In this document: positions 6,776 through 14,568 of the stretch, piece after piece
How positions within the stretch are numbered: the stretch's first letter is position 1
Layout of the letters: each line of letters opens with the position of its first letter
Origin: Clostridia bacterium
Lineage (GTDB): Bacteria > Bacillota_A > Clostridia > Christensenellales > Aristaeellaceae
Length of the DNA: 27,284 bases
Assembly: GCA_017525805.1 (NCBI GenBank)
Contig: JAFXSH010000009.1
Coordinates: forward strand, 1 to 27,284
Direction: 5' to 3'
Made by a program: the position numbers and the translations under genes
The notes under the pieces: model-generated
Told to the model about the DNA's origin: nothing
Databases searched by the model: none
The model's input: the letters and a program-made list of their open reading frames with translations, nothing else

Positions 6776-8281
6776 ATGGACGAAAAAGGACGGTTTTTGA
6801 TCGGGCAATGTTTGGGCGTGGGCTTTGACGGCCCGGCGATCCCCGAAGAATACGCTGAACTGGCGCGGAAATATAAAATCGGGAACGTGCTTTTGTTCCG
6901 AAGGAACGTGGAAAGCTTTGAACAAATCAAGGCGCTGTGCGCAAGCCTGACCAATTTGATCCAAGGAGAAACAGGTCTTCCGCCCTTCATCATGGCGGGG
7001 GAAGAAGGGGGCAGCGTATCCCGCTTGAGCCACATCGCCGGGCTTAGCCCCTGCCCCATGGCCGTGGGCGCCACGGGCGACCCGGAAAACGCCCGGACCG
7101 TGGGCCGCTGGATCGGCAAAGCCATGCGGGCCGTGGGCGTCAACATGGATTTCGGCCCGGTGCTGGACGTTTTCAGCAACCCGGATAACGCCGTCATCGG
7201 CACCCGCTCCTTCGGCCCGGACCCGGAAACGGCTTCCGCCTTTGGCGTGGCCTTTCTGCGGGGCCTGCAATCCGCCGGGGTCATGGCCTGCGGCAAGCAT
7301 TTCCCCGGCCATGGGGATACGGCGGTGGATTCCCATTTGGCCCTGCCGCTGGTGGAGAAATCCGAACCGGATTTCCGCAGGACCGAGCTGCCCAGCTTCG
7401 TTTCCGCCATCCGCGAAGGGATCGAAGCCATCATGACGGCCCACGTGGTGCTGCCCGCCGTGGATTCAGAACGGCTGCCCGCCACCGTATCCAAAAAAAT
7501 CCTCACCGGCCTTTTGCGGGAGGAATTAGGTTTCCAGGGCATGGTGATCAGCGACGGCATGGAAATGAAAGCCGTGATGGACCTGTACGGCATCGAGGAA
7601 GCCACCCTGCGGGCCATCAACGCGGGCTGCGATATGGCGCTGATCTGCCATTCGGCCCGGCAGGCGGCGTCCACCGCCGAATACCTGATGGCGGCGCTTT
7701 CGGACGGGCGGCTGAAACCGGAAACATTAGCGGACCGGGTCCGCCGCCTGACGGCGTGGAAGCAAAAAATCCAGCCGCCCATGGGGGATTACGCGGACTT
7801 CCAATGCGAGGAAAAGCAGAAGGACTTACGCCGGATCATGGATCAGGCCGTCCGGCTGCTGAACGCGCCGGAAGGACGGCCTTTGCCCCCCATGGGGGAA
7901 GGCGCTTTGTTCCTCGGTGTTCCGTCCCGGGCGGCCTCCATCGCGGGAGACGATGCGAACCTGAACGCGGCGGAGTACATGGCGAAAACATTAGGCGGCA
8001 TCAATGGCGGTATGACAGCCGACGATCGTTCGCTGAAAAGCGCCCGGTGCGCGGTGTTTTTCCTGGGTCCCCATCCCGATCTTGCCGCTGTGCGGCAAAA
8101 TATTTGCCGGGCGGCGGAATTGGGGGTGCCCGCCGTGGCGGCGTCCCTGTACACGCCCCGATGTCTCCATGATCTGCCGGACAGCGTATGGAAAATCTGC
8201 GCCTGGCAGTACGACGCCCTCGCCTTAGACGCCCTGGCGGCGCGTTTCAGCGGCGGGCGAGAAAGAAAGGAAAGCATATGA
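6776..8281 (+). CDS. Glycoside hydrolase family 3, NagZ-like beta-N-acetylhexosaminidase
   Basis: A 501-residue GH3 enzyme related to NagZ, which removes N-acetylglucosamine from muropeptides or glycoconjugates. The NagZ signature KHFPGHGDTAVDSH (174-187) contains the Asp/His catalytic pair, and ISDGMEM (258-264) carries the expected nucleophile D260. There is no signal peptide, so it is probably cytoplasmic. The residues after about 350 form a C-terminal domain beyond the TIM barrel. The conserved substrate-loop motif usually read as DQEGG is GEEGG here (75-79), with Gly in place of Asp, so sugar specificity may differ. Start 6776 has AGGAGGG six bases upstream. It is the first gene of a long plus-strand operon and overlaps the next gene by ATGA. 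Confidence 0.9.
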   Translation: MDEKGRFLIGQCLGVGFDGPAIPEEYAELARKYKIGNVLLFRRNVESFEQIKALCASLTNLIQGETGLPPFIMAGEEGGSVSRLSHIAGLSPCPMAVGATGDPENARTVGRWIGKAMRAVGVNMDFGPVLDVFSNPDNAVIGTRSFGPDPETASAFGVAFLRGLQSAGVMACGKHFPGHGDTAVDSHLALPLVEKSEPDFRRTELPSFVSAIREGIEAIMTAHVVLPAVDSERLPATVSKKILTGLLREELGFQGMVISDGMEMKAVMDLYGIEEATLRAINAGCDMALICHSARQAASTAEYLMAALSDGRLKPETLADRVRRLTAWKQKIQPPMGDYADFQCEEKQKDLRRIMDQAVRLLNAPEGRPLPPMGEGALFLGVPSRAASIAGDDANLNAAEYMAKTLGGINGGMTADDRSLKSARCAVFFLGPHPDLAAVRQNICRAAELGVPAVAASLYTPRCLHDLPDSVWKICAWQYDALALDALAARFSGGRERKESI

Positions 8282-9345
8282 GCGAAATGATCATCCGGTC
8301 CTTCCGTCCGGCGGACGAAGAAGGGCTGCTGAACGTCTGGAATGCCTGCGTGGACGCGGGGGAAGTGCTGTATTATCCTTTGACCAAGGCATACTTTGAA
8401 CGGAAATTCCTGCGCGGCGACGGGTGCGAAGCGGAAAACCTGCTGATCGCGGAAGCTGATGGGCAAATCGTGGGCTTCATCCACGGCGTGGCCCCGGAGA
8501 CATTTCCCCTGGCCAAGCCGGGCTGCGCGTACCTCACCTGCGTCATGACCGCCCCGGCGTTCCGGGGCAAGGGCGTGGGCAAGTCCCTGCTTTCCGCCCT
8601 GAAAGCCCGGATGAAAGAGCGGGGAGCCCACTCCTTGTACATTTCCAACCTGAATCCCGTGAACTTAGATTGGCGCATCCCCGGCACGCCGGGCCACGAC
8701 CACAACAACATGCCGGGGCTGGATACCGGCTGCGCGGGCTATGGCTTCTTCCCGGCCCAGGGTTTTGTGGAAAAATACAGGGAAGTGAGCCTGTATATGA
8801 ACCTCAAAGATTACCGCATGCCGCCGGAGGTACCGGAAATCCAAAGCCGTTTGGCGGCGGAAGGCGTTTATACCGGTCCTTACGATGCTTCCTGGAACTG
8901 CGAATTTAACGGCATGTGCGACCGGGTGGGCAGCGATTACTGGCGGGACGTGCTGCGCACCGAAATCGCCGCCTGGAAAAAGGGGGCGCCCAACGCTGAC
9001 ACCCGCTTCTGGGCGGACGGCAAAATGCCCGCAGGTCCCCGGACCATGCTCACCGCCGTACACGATGGGCAGATCGCGGGCTTCACCGGCCCGGTGGACA
9101 GGCAGCAGAGCGGCCGGGGCTGGTTCACCGGCATCTGCACGGACCCGCTGTTTGAGCGCCGGGGCATCGCCACCGTGCTGTTCAATCTGTTGATGAAAGC
9201 ATTTGTCGATGAAGGCGCGGCTTTTACCACCCTGTTCACCGGGACGGACAATCACGCCCAGAAGATATATCTCCGGGCCGGGCTGCGCCCCGTGCGGGAA
9301 TTCGCCCTGATGGCGCTGGACCTAAAGGAGGAGGAAAAGCAATGA
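8278..9345 (+). CDS. Tandem GNAT-family acetyltransferase
   Basis: 355 residues holding two GNAT folds. The N-terminal one starts MIIRSFRPADEEGL and has the acetyl-CoA pyrophosphate-binding motif around TAPAFRGKGVGKSLL (91-105). The C-terminal one has CTDPLFERRGIATVLF (287-302) and a typical NHAQKIYLRAGLRPV segment. It would acetylate an amine on a small molecule or protein, but the substrate cannot be told from sequence. Start 8278 overlaps the stop of the GH3 gene (ATGA), with AGAAAGGAAAG upstream, and its own stop overlaps the next start (ATGA), so expression is probably translationally coupled. By analogy with other double-GNAT enzymes the second copy may act on a product of the first or on another part of the same substrate. 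That is inference. Confidence 0.88.
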   Translation: MSEMIIRSFRPADEEGLLNVWNACVDAGEVLYYPLTKAYFERKFLRGDGCEAENLLIAEADGQIVGFIHGVAPETFPLAKPGCAYLTCVMTAPAFRGKGVGKSLLSALKARMKERGAHSLYISNLNPVNLDWRIPGTPGHDHNNMPGLDTGCAGYGFFPAQGFVEKYREVSLYMNLKDYRMPPEVPEIQSRLAAEGVYTGPYDASWNCEFNGMCDRVGSDYWRDVLRTEIAAWKKGAPNADTRFWADGKMPAGPRTMLTAVHDGQIAGFTGPVDRQQSGRGWFTGICTDPLFERRGIATVLFNLLMKAFVDEGAAFTTLFTGTDNHAQKIYLRAGLRPVREFALMALDLKEEEKQ

Positions 9346-10034
9346 GCAAAACTATTATGGCCGTGGGGGCCCACACCGGCGACGCCCAATTGACATGCGG
9401 CATGCTGCTGGCCAAGCATGCCATGAACGGCGACCGCGTGGTGATCGTGGATCTGACCGCCGGGGAACGGGGAACGCCTGCGGGCTGGACCGTATCCGAT
9501 TTCCGGGATTATAACGCGGAATGCGCCGGAAAATTCGCGAAAAAGCTCGGCGGCGTGTCCGTGGTGCTGGACACCCCGGACGGGGAACTGTATGACACCA
9601 AGGAAGAAGAACTGCGCCTTGCGGATTTGATGCGGGAATATCAGGCCAACGCGGTGCTGTACCACTGGAAAAACAGCCTGCACAAGGATCACGAGGCCGC
9701 CCATCGCATTACCGACAACGCCATTTTTTACGCTTCCCTGCCCACCTTTGAGCGTCCCCTGCCCCCCGCGCCCATCAAGCGCTTCATGTGCGCCGAAAAC
9801 TGGGAGGACGAACCGGAGTTTACCCCTTATTACTGGTTCGACGTGACGGAAGCCTTTCCCCTGTGGAAGGAAGCCATCAAGGAGCTGTGGCTTTCGGAGC
9901 ATTCCACCAGCTTCAAATACCTGCGCTATTACGAGGCATTGAGCGTCGTGCGGGGGGCCCGCATCGGCGTGGATCACGCCACCTGCTTCGGCACGTCTCC
10001 CAGCGCCAAACGGCAGAAGCTGGATTTGCTGTGA
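9342..10034 (+). CDS. PIG-L/LmbE-family protein with an altered catalytic motif
   Basis: 230 residues of the PIG-L fold, whose members are zinc-dependent N-deacetylases acting on GlcNAc-containing or similar substrates. The usual AHPDDE signature is AHTGDAQ (10-16). The zinc ligands H11 and D14 are kept, while the position of the catalytic-base Asp is Gly13 and the following Glu is Gln16. The second zinc site, LHKDHEAAH (113-121), is intact. The protein may therefore bind metal but have weak, altered or no deacetylase activity. It follows the GNAT gene with an ATGA overlap and AAAGGAGGAGG as ribosome-binding site. Its proximity to a NagZ-like glycosidase and an acetyltransferase suggests amino-sugar derivative handling (inference). 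Confidence 0.85.
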   Translation: MSKTIMAVGAHTGDAQLTCGMLLAKHAMNGDRVVIVDLTAGERGTPAGWTVSDFRDYNAECAGKFAKKLGGVSVVLDTPDGELYDTKEEELRLADLMREYQANAVLYHWKNSLHKDHEAAHRITDNAIFYASLPTFERPLPPAPIKRFMCAENWEDEPEFTPYYWFDVTEAFPLWKEAIKELWLSEHSTSFKYLRYYEALSVVRGARIGVDHATCFGTSPSAKRQKLDLL

Positions 10035-10066
10035 TCTAACGAAAAACGGGAAAGGAGCGGAAAGAA

Positions 10067-12721
10067 ATGGCGGCAAAAGGATCAGTGATCGGGCTTGCGG
10101 CCCACGTGGACGCGGGAAAAACCACCCTGTCCGAATCGCTGCTGTTTCTTTCCGGCGTGGTGCGCAAACAGGGCCGGGTGGACCACGGCGATACCTTCCT
10201 GGACACGGAGCGTATGGAAAAAGAGCGGGGCATCACCATCTTTTCCAAGCAGGCGGTATTAACGTACCAAAAGAAGGAAATCACCCTGATGGACACCCCC
10301 GGCCACACGGATTTTTCCGGGGAAACCGAGCGGGTGATGGGGGTGCTGGATGCCTGCGTGCTGGTGATCAGCGCCATCGACGGGGTGCAGAGCCACACCC
10401 GCACTTTATGGAAGCTGCTGGAACGCTTCGATGTTCCCGTATTTCTGTTCGTAAACAAAATGGACCGCTTCCAAGGGGATAAAAACGCTTTGCTGGCCGG
10501 GCTGCAAAAACAGCTTTCCGACAATATCGTGGATTTTACCGACAGGGATGATGAAAAGATCGCCCTGTGCGACGAAGTGGCCCTGGATTTTTATTTGAAG
10601 GAGGGCAAAGTCCCCGATTACCGGATACAGCAATTGATCCGGAAGCGGCGGCTTTTTCCCTGCTATTTCGGCTCCGCCCTGCGCAACGAGGGCGTAGAAG
10701 CGCTGCTTTCCGCCCTTTCCGCTTTCGACCCGGAAAAGGAATATTCGGCGGAATTTGGGGCGCGGGTGTATAAAGTGGCCCGCGATCCCCAAGGAGCCCG
10801 GCTCACCTTCCTGAAAGTCACCGGCGGCGTGCTCAGGGTGCGGGATTTGCTGTCCCTCAAGGATGAAAATGGCGAAACCCTGTGGGCGGAAAAGGCGGCG
10901 GAGCTGCGCCAGTATTCGGGGGCGAAGTATGCCCCCGTGCAGCAGGCGGAGGCGGGCAGCCTGTGCTGCGTGGTGGGCCTTAGCAAAACGGCCCCCGGCG
11001 ACGGCTTGGGCGCGGAAAAAGCGGGGAAGGAAGCGTATATTCAGCCCTGCTATTCCTGCCGTTTGAAAATTCTGGATCAGACGAACATCCACCACGCCTT
11101 GGATTACCTGCGCACATTGGAAGAAGAAGAACCCCTCATGCGGGTGGAGTACATCGAGCAGAAGCGGGAAATACATATCCAGTCCATGGGCGACGTGTAT
11201 TTGGAGGTGCTCAAGCGCCAGTGCAAGGACCGCTTCGGTATGGACGTGGACTTCACTGATGAAAGCGTGCTGTACCGGGAAACCATCGCCGCCCCGGTGG
11301 AGGGCGTGGGCCATTATGAGCCTCTGCGCCACTACGCCGAAGTGCATTTGCTTTTGGCCCCCGGCAAACGGGGCAGCGGCATGGTTTTTTCCTCCGCTGT
11401 GTCCCTGGACGATTTGGCGGTGAACTGGCAGCGCCTGATCATGACCCATTTAAGGGAAAAGGTGCACGTGGGGGTACTCACCGGTTCCCCCATCACCGAT
11501 ATGAAAATCACCCTCATTGCAGGGAAAGCCCACCTGAAGCATACCGAAGGGGGCGATTTCCGTCAGGCTACTTACCGGGCCATCCGCCAGGGGCTGATGA
11601 AAGCGGAAAGCGTGCTGCTGGAGCCTTATTTGAACTTAGAATTGACCCTGCCCGAAGAAAACCTGGGCCGGGCCATGACCGACCTGACCGCCATGGGCGG
11701 GGAATTTGATGCCCCGGTAGCGGGAGCGGACGGGCTGCTGATCCTGCGCGCCCTGGCTCCCGCCTCCCAGTGCGCGGCTTATGGTAAACAAGTAAGTATA
11801 TATACCAAGGGCCAAGGGCACATGGCGGCGGAATTTGCCGCATACCTGCCCTGCGCCAACGCGGATCAGGTGATCAAAGAACGGGCTTACGATCCAAGAG
11901 CCGATCTGTACAATTCCCCCGATTCCATCTTCTGTTCCCACGGGGCGGGGTTCGAGGTGCCTTGGGATCAGGTGGATTCTTACGCCCATCTGCCCTTATT
12001 GAAGGAAATCCGAGAGCAGGCGGTCAGGGATGCGGAAGCCATGCCCAAAGCGCCGGTCCGCTACCAGGGCACGGCCAAGGAAGACGAGGAGCTGATGGCG
12101 ATTTTCGAGCGCACTTATGGCCCCGTGAAATCCCGCCAGTTATTCGCGCCCGTCAAGCCCGCGGTTTCTTCCAGCGCCACTCCCGCCGCCCCCGGTGTAT
12201 CTCCCCAGCGGGAAATTTTGCTGGTGGACGGTTATAATATTATTTTCGCCTGGGAGGAATTAAAGGCGCTGAGCAAAAACAGCCTCCAGGCCGCCCGGCA
12301 GCAGCTCATGGACATCCTATGCAATTACAGCGGCGTCACGGGCAGGGACGTGATTTTGGTCTTCGACGCCTACCGGGTGCCGGGCAACGCGGGATCGGTG
12401 GAAAAATACCTGAATATTTTTGTGTGCTATACCAAGGAAGCCCAGACCGCCGACGCCTTCATCGAAAAGACCACCTACGAGGCCAAAGGCGCTGCCCGCA
12501 TCCGGGTCGCCACCTCCGACGGGCCGGAGCAGACCATCGTGCTGGGCAACCGCGCCCTGCGGGTGTCCGCCAGGGAATTTGAACGGGAAGTAGAGGGTGT
12601 GCAGGGCAGCATCGCCGCTTTTCTGGAAAAAAACAATCGCCTCCATACTGCTCCCGCCCTGGAAACAGCTTATAAAGCTGCCTGGAAGCAGAAGAAGCAG
12701 GAGGAGGCGGAAAAACCGTGA
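10067..12721 (+). CDS. TetM/EF-G-like translational GTPase fused to a YacP/Rae1-type NYN endonuclease domain
   Basis: 884 residues. Residues 1 to about 690 have the EF-G/ribosomal-protection layout: G1 AHVDAGKTT (12-20), G2 RGIT (54-57), G3 DTPGH (76-80), G4 NKMD (130-133), then the beta-barrel, domain III, IV and V regions. After a Ser/Ala/Pro-rich linker (about 692-711), residues 713 to about 860 are an NYN domain with all four expected acidic positions: LLVDGYN, VFDAYR, TADAFIEK and TSDGPEQ. In Bacillus subtilis the stand-alone relative YacP/Rae1 cleaves mRNA in the ribosomal A site. The fusion would let GTPase binding deliver a nuclease to the ribosome, for stress cleavage or rescue (inference). 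Database names of 'tetracycline resistance protein' would be unsafe. The start has AAAGGAG 11 nt upstream. The gene overlaps the next by GTGA. Confidence 0.9.
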   Translation: MAAKGSVIGLAAHVDAGKTTLSESLLFLSGVVRKQGRVDHGDTFLDTERMEKERGITIFSKQAVLTYQKKEITLMDTPGHTDFSGETERVMGVLDACVLVISAIDGVQSHTRTLWKLLERFDVPVFLFVNKMDRFQGDKNALLAGLQKQLSDNIVDFTDRDDEKIALCDEVALDFYLKEGKVPDYRIQQLIRKRRLFPCYFGSALRNEGVEALLSALSAFDPEKEYSAEFGARVYKVARDPQGARLTFLKVTGGVLRVRDLLSLKDENGETLWAEKAAELRQYSGAKYAPVQQAEAGSLCCVVGLSKTAPGDGLGAEKAGKEAYIQPCYSCRLKILDQTNIHHALDYLRTLEEEEPLMRVEYIEQKREIHIQSMGDVYLEVLKRQCKDRFGMDVDFTDESVLYRETIAAPVEGVGHYEPLRHYAEVHLLLAPGKRGSGMVFSSAVSLDDLAVNWQRLIMTHLREKVHVGVLTGSPITDMKITLIAGKAHLKHTEGGDFRQATYRAIRQGLMKAESVLLEPYLNLELTLPEENLGRAMTDLTAMGGEFDAPVAGADGLLILRALAPASQCAAYGKQVSIYTKGQGHMAAEFAAYLPCANADQVIKERAYDPRADLYNSPDSIFCSHGAGFEVPWDQVDSYAHLPLLKEIREQAVRDAEAMPKAPVRYQGTAKEDEELMAIFERTYGPVKSRQLFAPVKPAVSSSATPAAPGVSPQREILLVDGYNIIFAWEELKALSKNSLQAARQQLMDILCNYSGVTGRDVILVFDAYRVPGNAGSVEKYLNIFVCYTKEAQTADAFIEKTTYEAKGAARIRVATSDGPEQTIVLGNRALRVSAREFEREVEGVQGSIAAFLEKNNRLHTAPALETAYKAAWKQKKQEEAEKP

Positions 12722-14538
12722 AGCGGGAATTGGACTTTTGCCAGCTTGCGGAGCGAAGCATCAGCAAAAAGTACCGGAAAGAAATCTGGAACCCCTTCAT
12801 CGCGGCGGTGAAGCGCTATGAGCTGGTGGAGCCGGGGGACAAAATCGCCGTGTGCGTGTCCGGCGGCAAGGATTCCATGCTGCTGGCGAAGCTGATGCAG
12901 ATGCTGCAAAGGTACACGGAAACGCCCTTTGAGCTGGTCTTTCTCATGATGGACCCCGGATACGCCCCGGAAAACAGGCAATTGATCGCGGAAAACGCCG
13001 CCCTGCTCCGCATCCCCCTGCACATATTTGAAACCGACGTTTTCCAGGTGGCCAACAGCGCCGGGAAAAACCCCTGTTACCTGTGCGCCCGCATGCGCCG
13101 GGGCCATTTATACAGCGAGGCCCGGAAGCTGGGCTGCAACAAGATCGCCTTAGGCCATCATTTCAGCGACGTGATCGAAACCACCGTCATGGGCATGTTT
13201 TACGGGGCCCAGCTCCAGGCCATGCTGCCCAAGCTGCACAGCGACAACTACCCCGGCATGGCCCTGATCCGACCCCTGTACTGCGTGCATGAGGACGATA
13301 TTTTAGCCTGGCAGCGCTATAACCATTTGCATTTCATTCAGTGTGCCTGCTGCTTTACCGAGCGCGGCGAAAAGGACGAGCACGCGGGCAAACGCAAGGA
13401 AATCAAGGAACTGATCAGGCAGCTCAAGCGCCAGCATCCCGACATTGAAAAAAGCATTTTCGCCAGCCTGCACAACCTGTGCTTAGACACCTTCCCCAGC
13501 TATAAACACGAGGGAGAGGTGCACACATTTTTAGAACGGTACAATGCGATAGAAAAAAAGGAGGCCGTACCCATGCTTCGTATCGCCATGCTCAGCAAAT
13601 GGCACGTACACGCCGATAACTATGCCAAGTTCATCCAGGATCAGCCCGACGCGCAAATCACCTGCGTGTGGGATGAAGACCCCGCCCGGGGAAAAGCCTG
13701 GGGGGAAAAGCTGAACGTGCCCTTCGTCCCGGACCTTGCCGTCCTGCTGTCCCGGCCCGATGTGGACGCGGTGATCATCGATTCCCCTACCAGCATGCAC
13801 AGGGAATTGATGGTCAAAGCCGCCCAGGCCGGAAAGCACATTTTCACTGAAAAATGTATGTGCCTGACCGTCGCGGACTGCGACGAGGTGATCCGCGCCG
13901 TGGAGGATGCGGGGGTGATTTTCACCATCAGCTTCCCCCAGCGCGCCCGGGGCCGCAGCCTGTTCGTGAAAAAGTGCGTGGAAGATGGCACCCTGGGCGA
14001 CGTGACCATGCTGCGCACCCGCACCAGCCACAACGGAGCCACGGCGGGCTGGCTGCCGGATTACTGGTTCGATCCCGAAACCACCGGCGGCGGGGCCATG
14101 ATGGATTTGGGCGCTCATCCCATGTACCTGGCCCGCTGGATCTTAGGAAAACCGGTGCGCATTTCCTCCCTGTTCAATACCCGCACAGGGTACGCGGTGG
14201 AGGATAACGCGGTGTGCTCCATCGAATTTGAAAACAAGGCCATCGCCGTGGCGGAAACCAGCCTGATTTCGGGCCTGAATCCCGAAACGTTGGAGGTGTA
14301 CGGCACCAAAGGCGTGCTGATTTGCTTTGACGATACAGTGAGACTGCGTACCGTGGATTCCACGGACTGGACGGAGATCACGCCCCCGGCGGGAGAACCC
14401 CTGCCCCTGCGCCAATTCCTGGACAGCGTGCTGTACGGCAAGCCCGTCCAATACGGTCTTAAGGAGGGCCGGGAGCTGACGGAGCTCATGGAAGCGGCCT
14501 ACCGTTCCCATCGGGAGCACAGGGAAATCACCTTTTGA
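12718..14538 (+). CDS. TtcA-like PP-loop protein fused in frame to a Gfo/Idh/MocA oxidoreductase
   Basis: 606 residues with two unrelated enzymes. Residues 1 to about 275 match the tRNA 2-thiocytidine synthetase family: PP-loop SGGKDS (48-53), CYLC (C120, C123), and further cysteines at C209, C211 and C212 that could ligate an iron-sulfur cluster. Residues 286-606 are a complete NAD(P)-dependent Gfo/Idh/MocA protein starting MLRIAMLSKWHVHADNY, with EKCM in place of the usual EKP and DLGAHPMYLARW in the second domain. The start is GTG, overlapping the previous stop. The join falls where the paralogue at 20110-20943 ends, and an excellent Shine-Dalgarno plus ATG sits there. This may thus be two genes whose stop codon was recently lost, or a sequence error, rather than an ancient fusion. 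Both halves look intact. Confidence 0.82.
   Translation: MKRELDFCQLAERSISKKYRKEIWNPFIAAVKRYELVEPGDKIAVCVSGGKDSMLLAKLMQMLQRYTETPFELVFLMMDPGYAPENRQLIAENAALLRIPLHIFETDVFQVANSAGKNPCYLCARMRRGHLYSEARKLGCNKIALGHHFSDVIETTVMGMFYGAQLQAMLPKLHSDNYPGMALIRPLYCVHEDDILAWQRYNHLHFIQCACCFTERGEKDEHAGKRKEIKELIRQLKRQHPDIEKSIFASLHNLCLDTFPSYKHEGEVHTFLERYNAIEKKEAVPMLRIAMLSKWHVHADNYAKFIQDQPDAQITCVWDEDPARGKAWGEKLNVPFVPDLAVLLSRPDVDAVIIDSPTSMHRELMVKAAQAGKHIFTEKCMCLTVADCDEVIRAVEDAGVIFTISFPQRARGRSLFVKKCVEDGTLGDVTMLRTRTSHNGATAGWLPDYWFDPETTGGGAMMDLGAHPMYLARWILGKPVRISSLFNTRTGYAVEDNAVCSIEFENKAIAVAETSLISGLNPETLEVYGTKGVLICFDDTVRLRTVDSTDWTEITPPAGEPLPLRQFLDSVLYGKPVQYGLKEGRELTELMEAAYRSHREHREITF
13560..13575 (+). promoter_or_regulatory. 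Internal Shine-Dalgarno and start codon for the Gfo/Idh part
   Basis: GGAGG (13560-13564), preceded by seven A, lies 8 nt before ATG (13573-13575). A separate oxidoreductase of 321 residues (13573-14538) could be made from here, whether or not the fused protein is also produced. Confidence 0.7.
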
Positions 14539-14568
14539 CCCGGACACTCCCCCGCGGAGGTTATTGCA

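Noticed and set aside
10067..12130. Annotation as a tetracycline resistance determinant
   Set aside because: The GTPase motifs are shared with many housekeeping relatives, and the NYN fusion and operon context point elsewhere. Resistance cannot be concluded from sequence.
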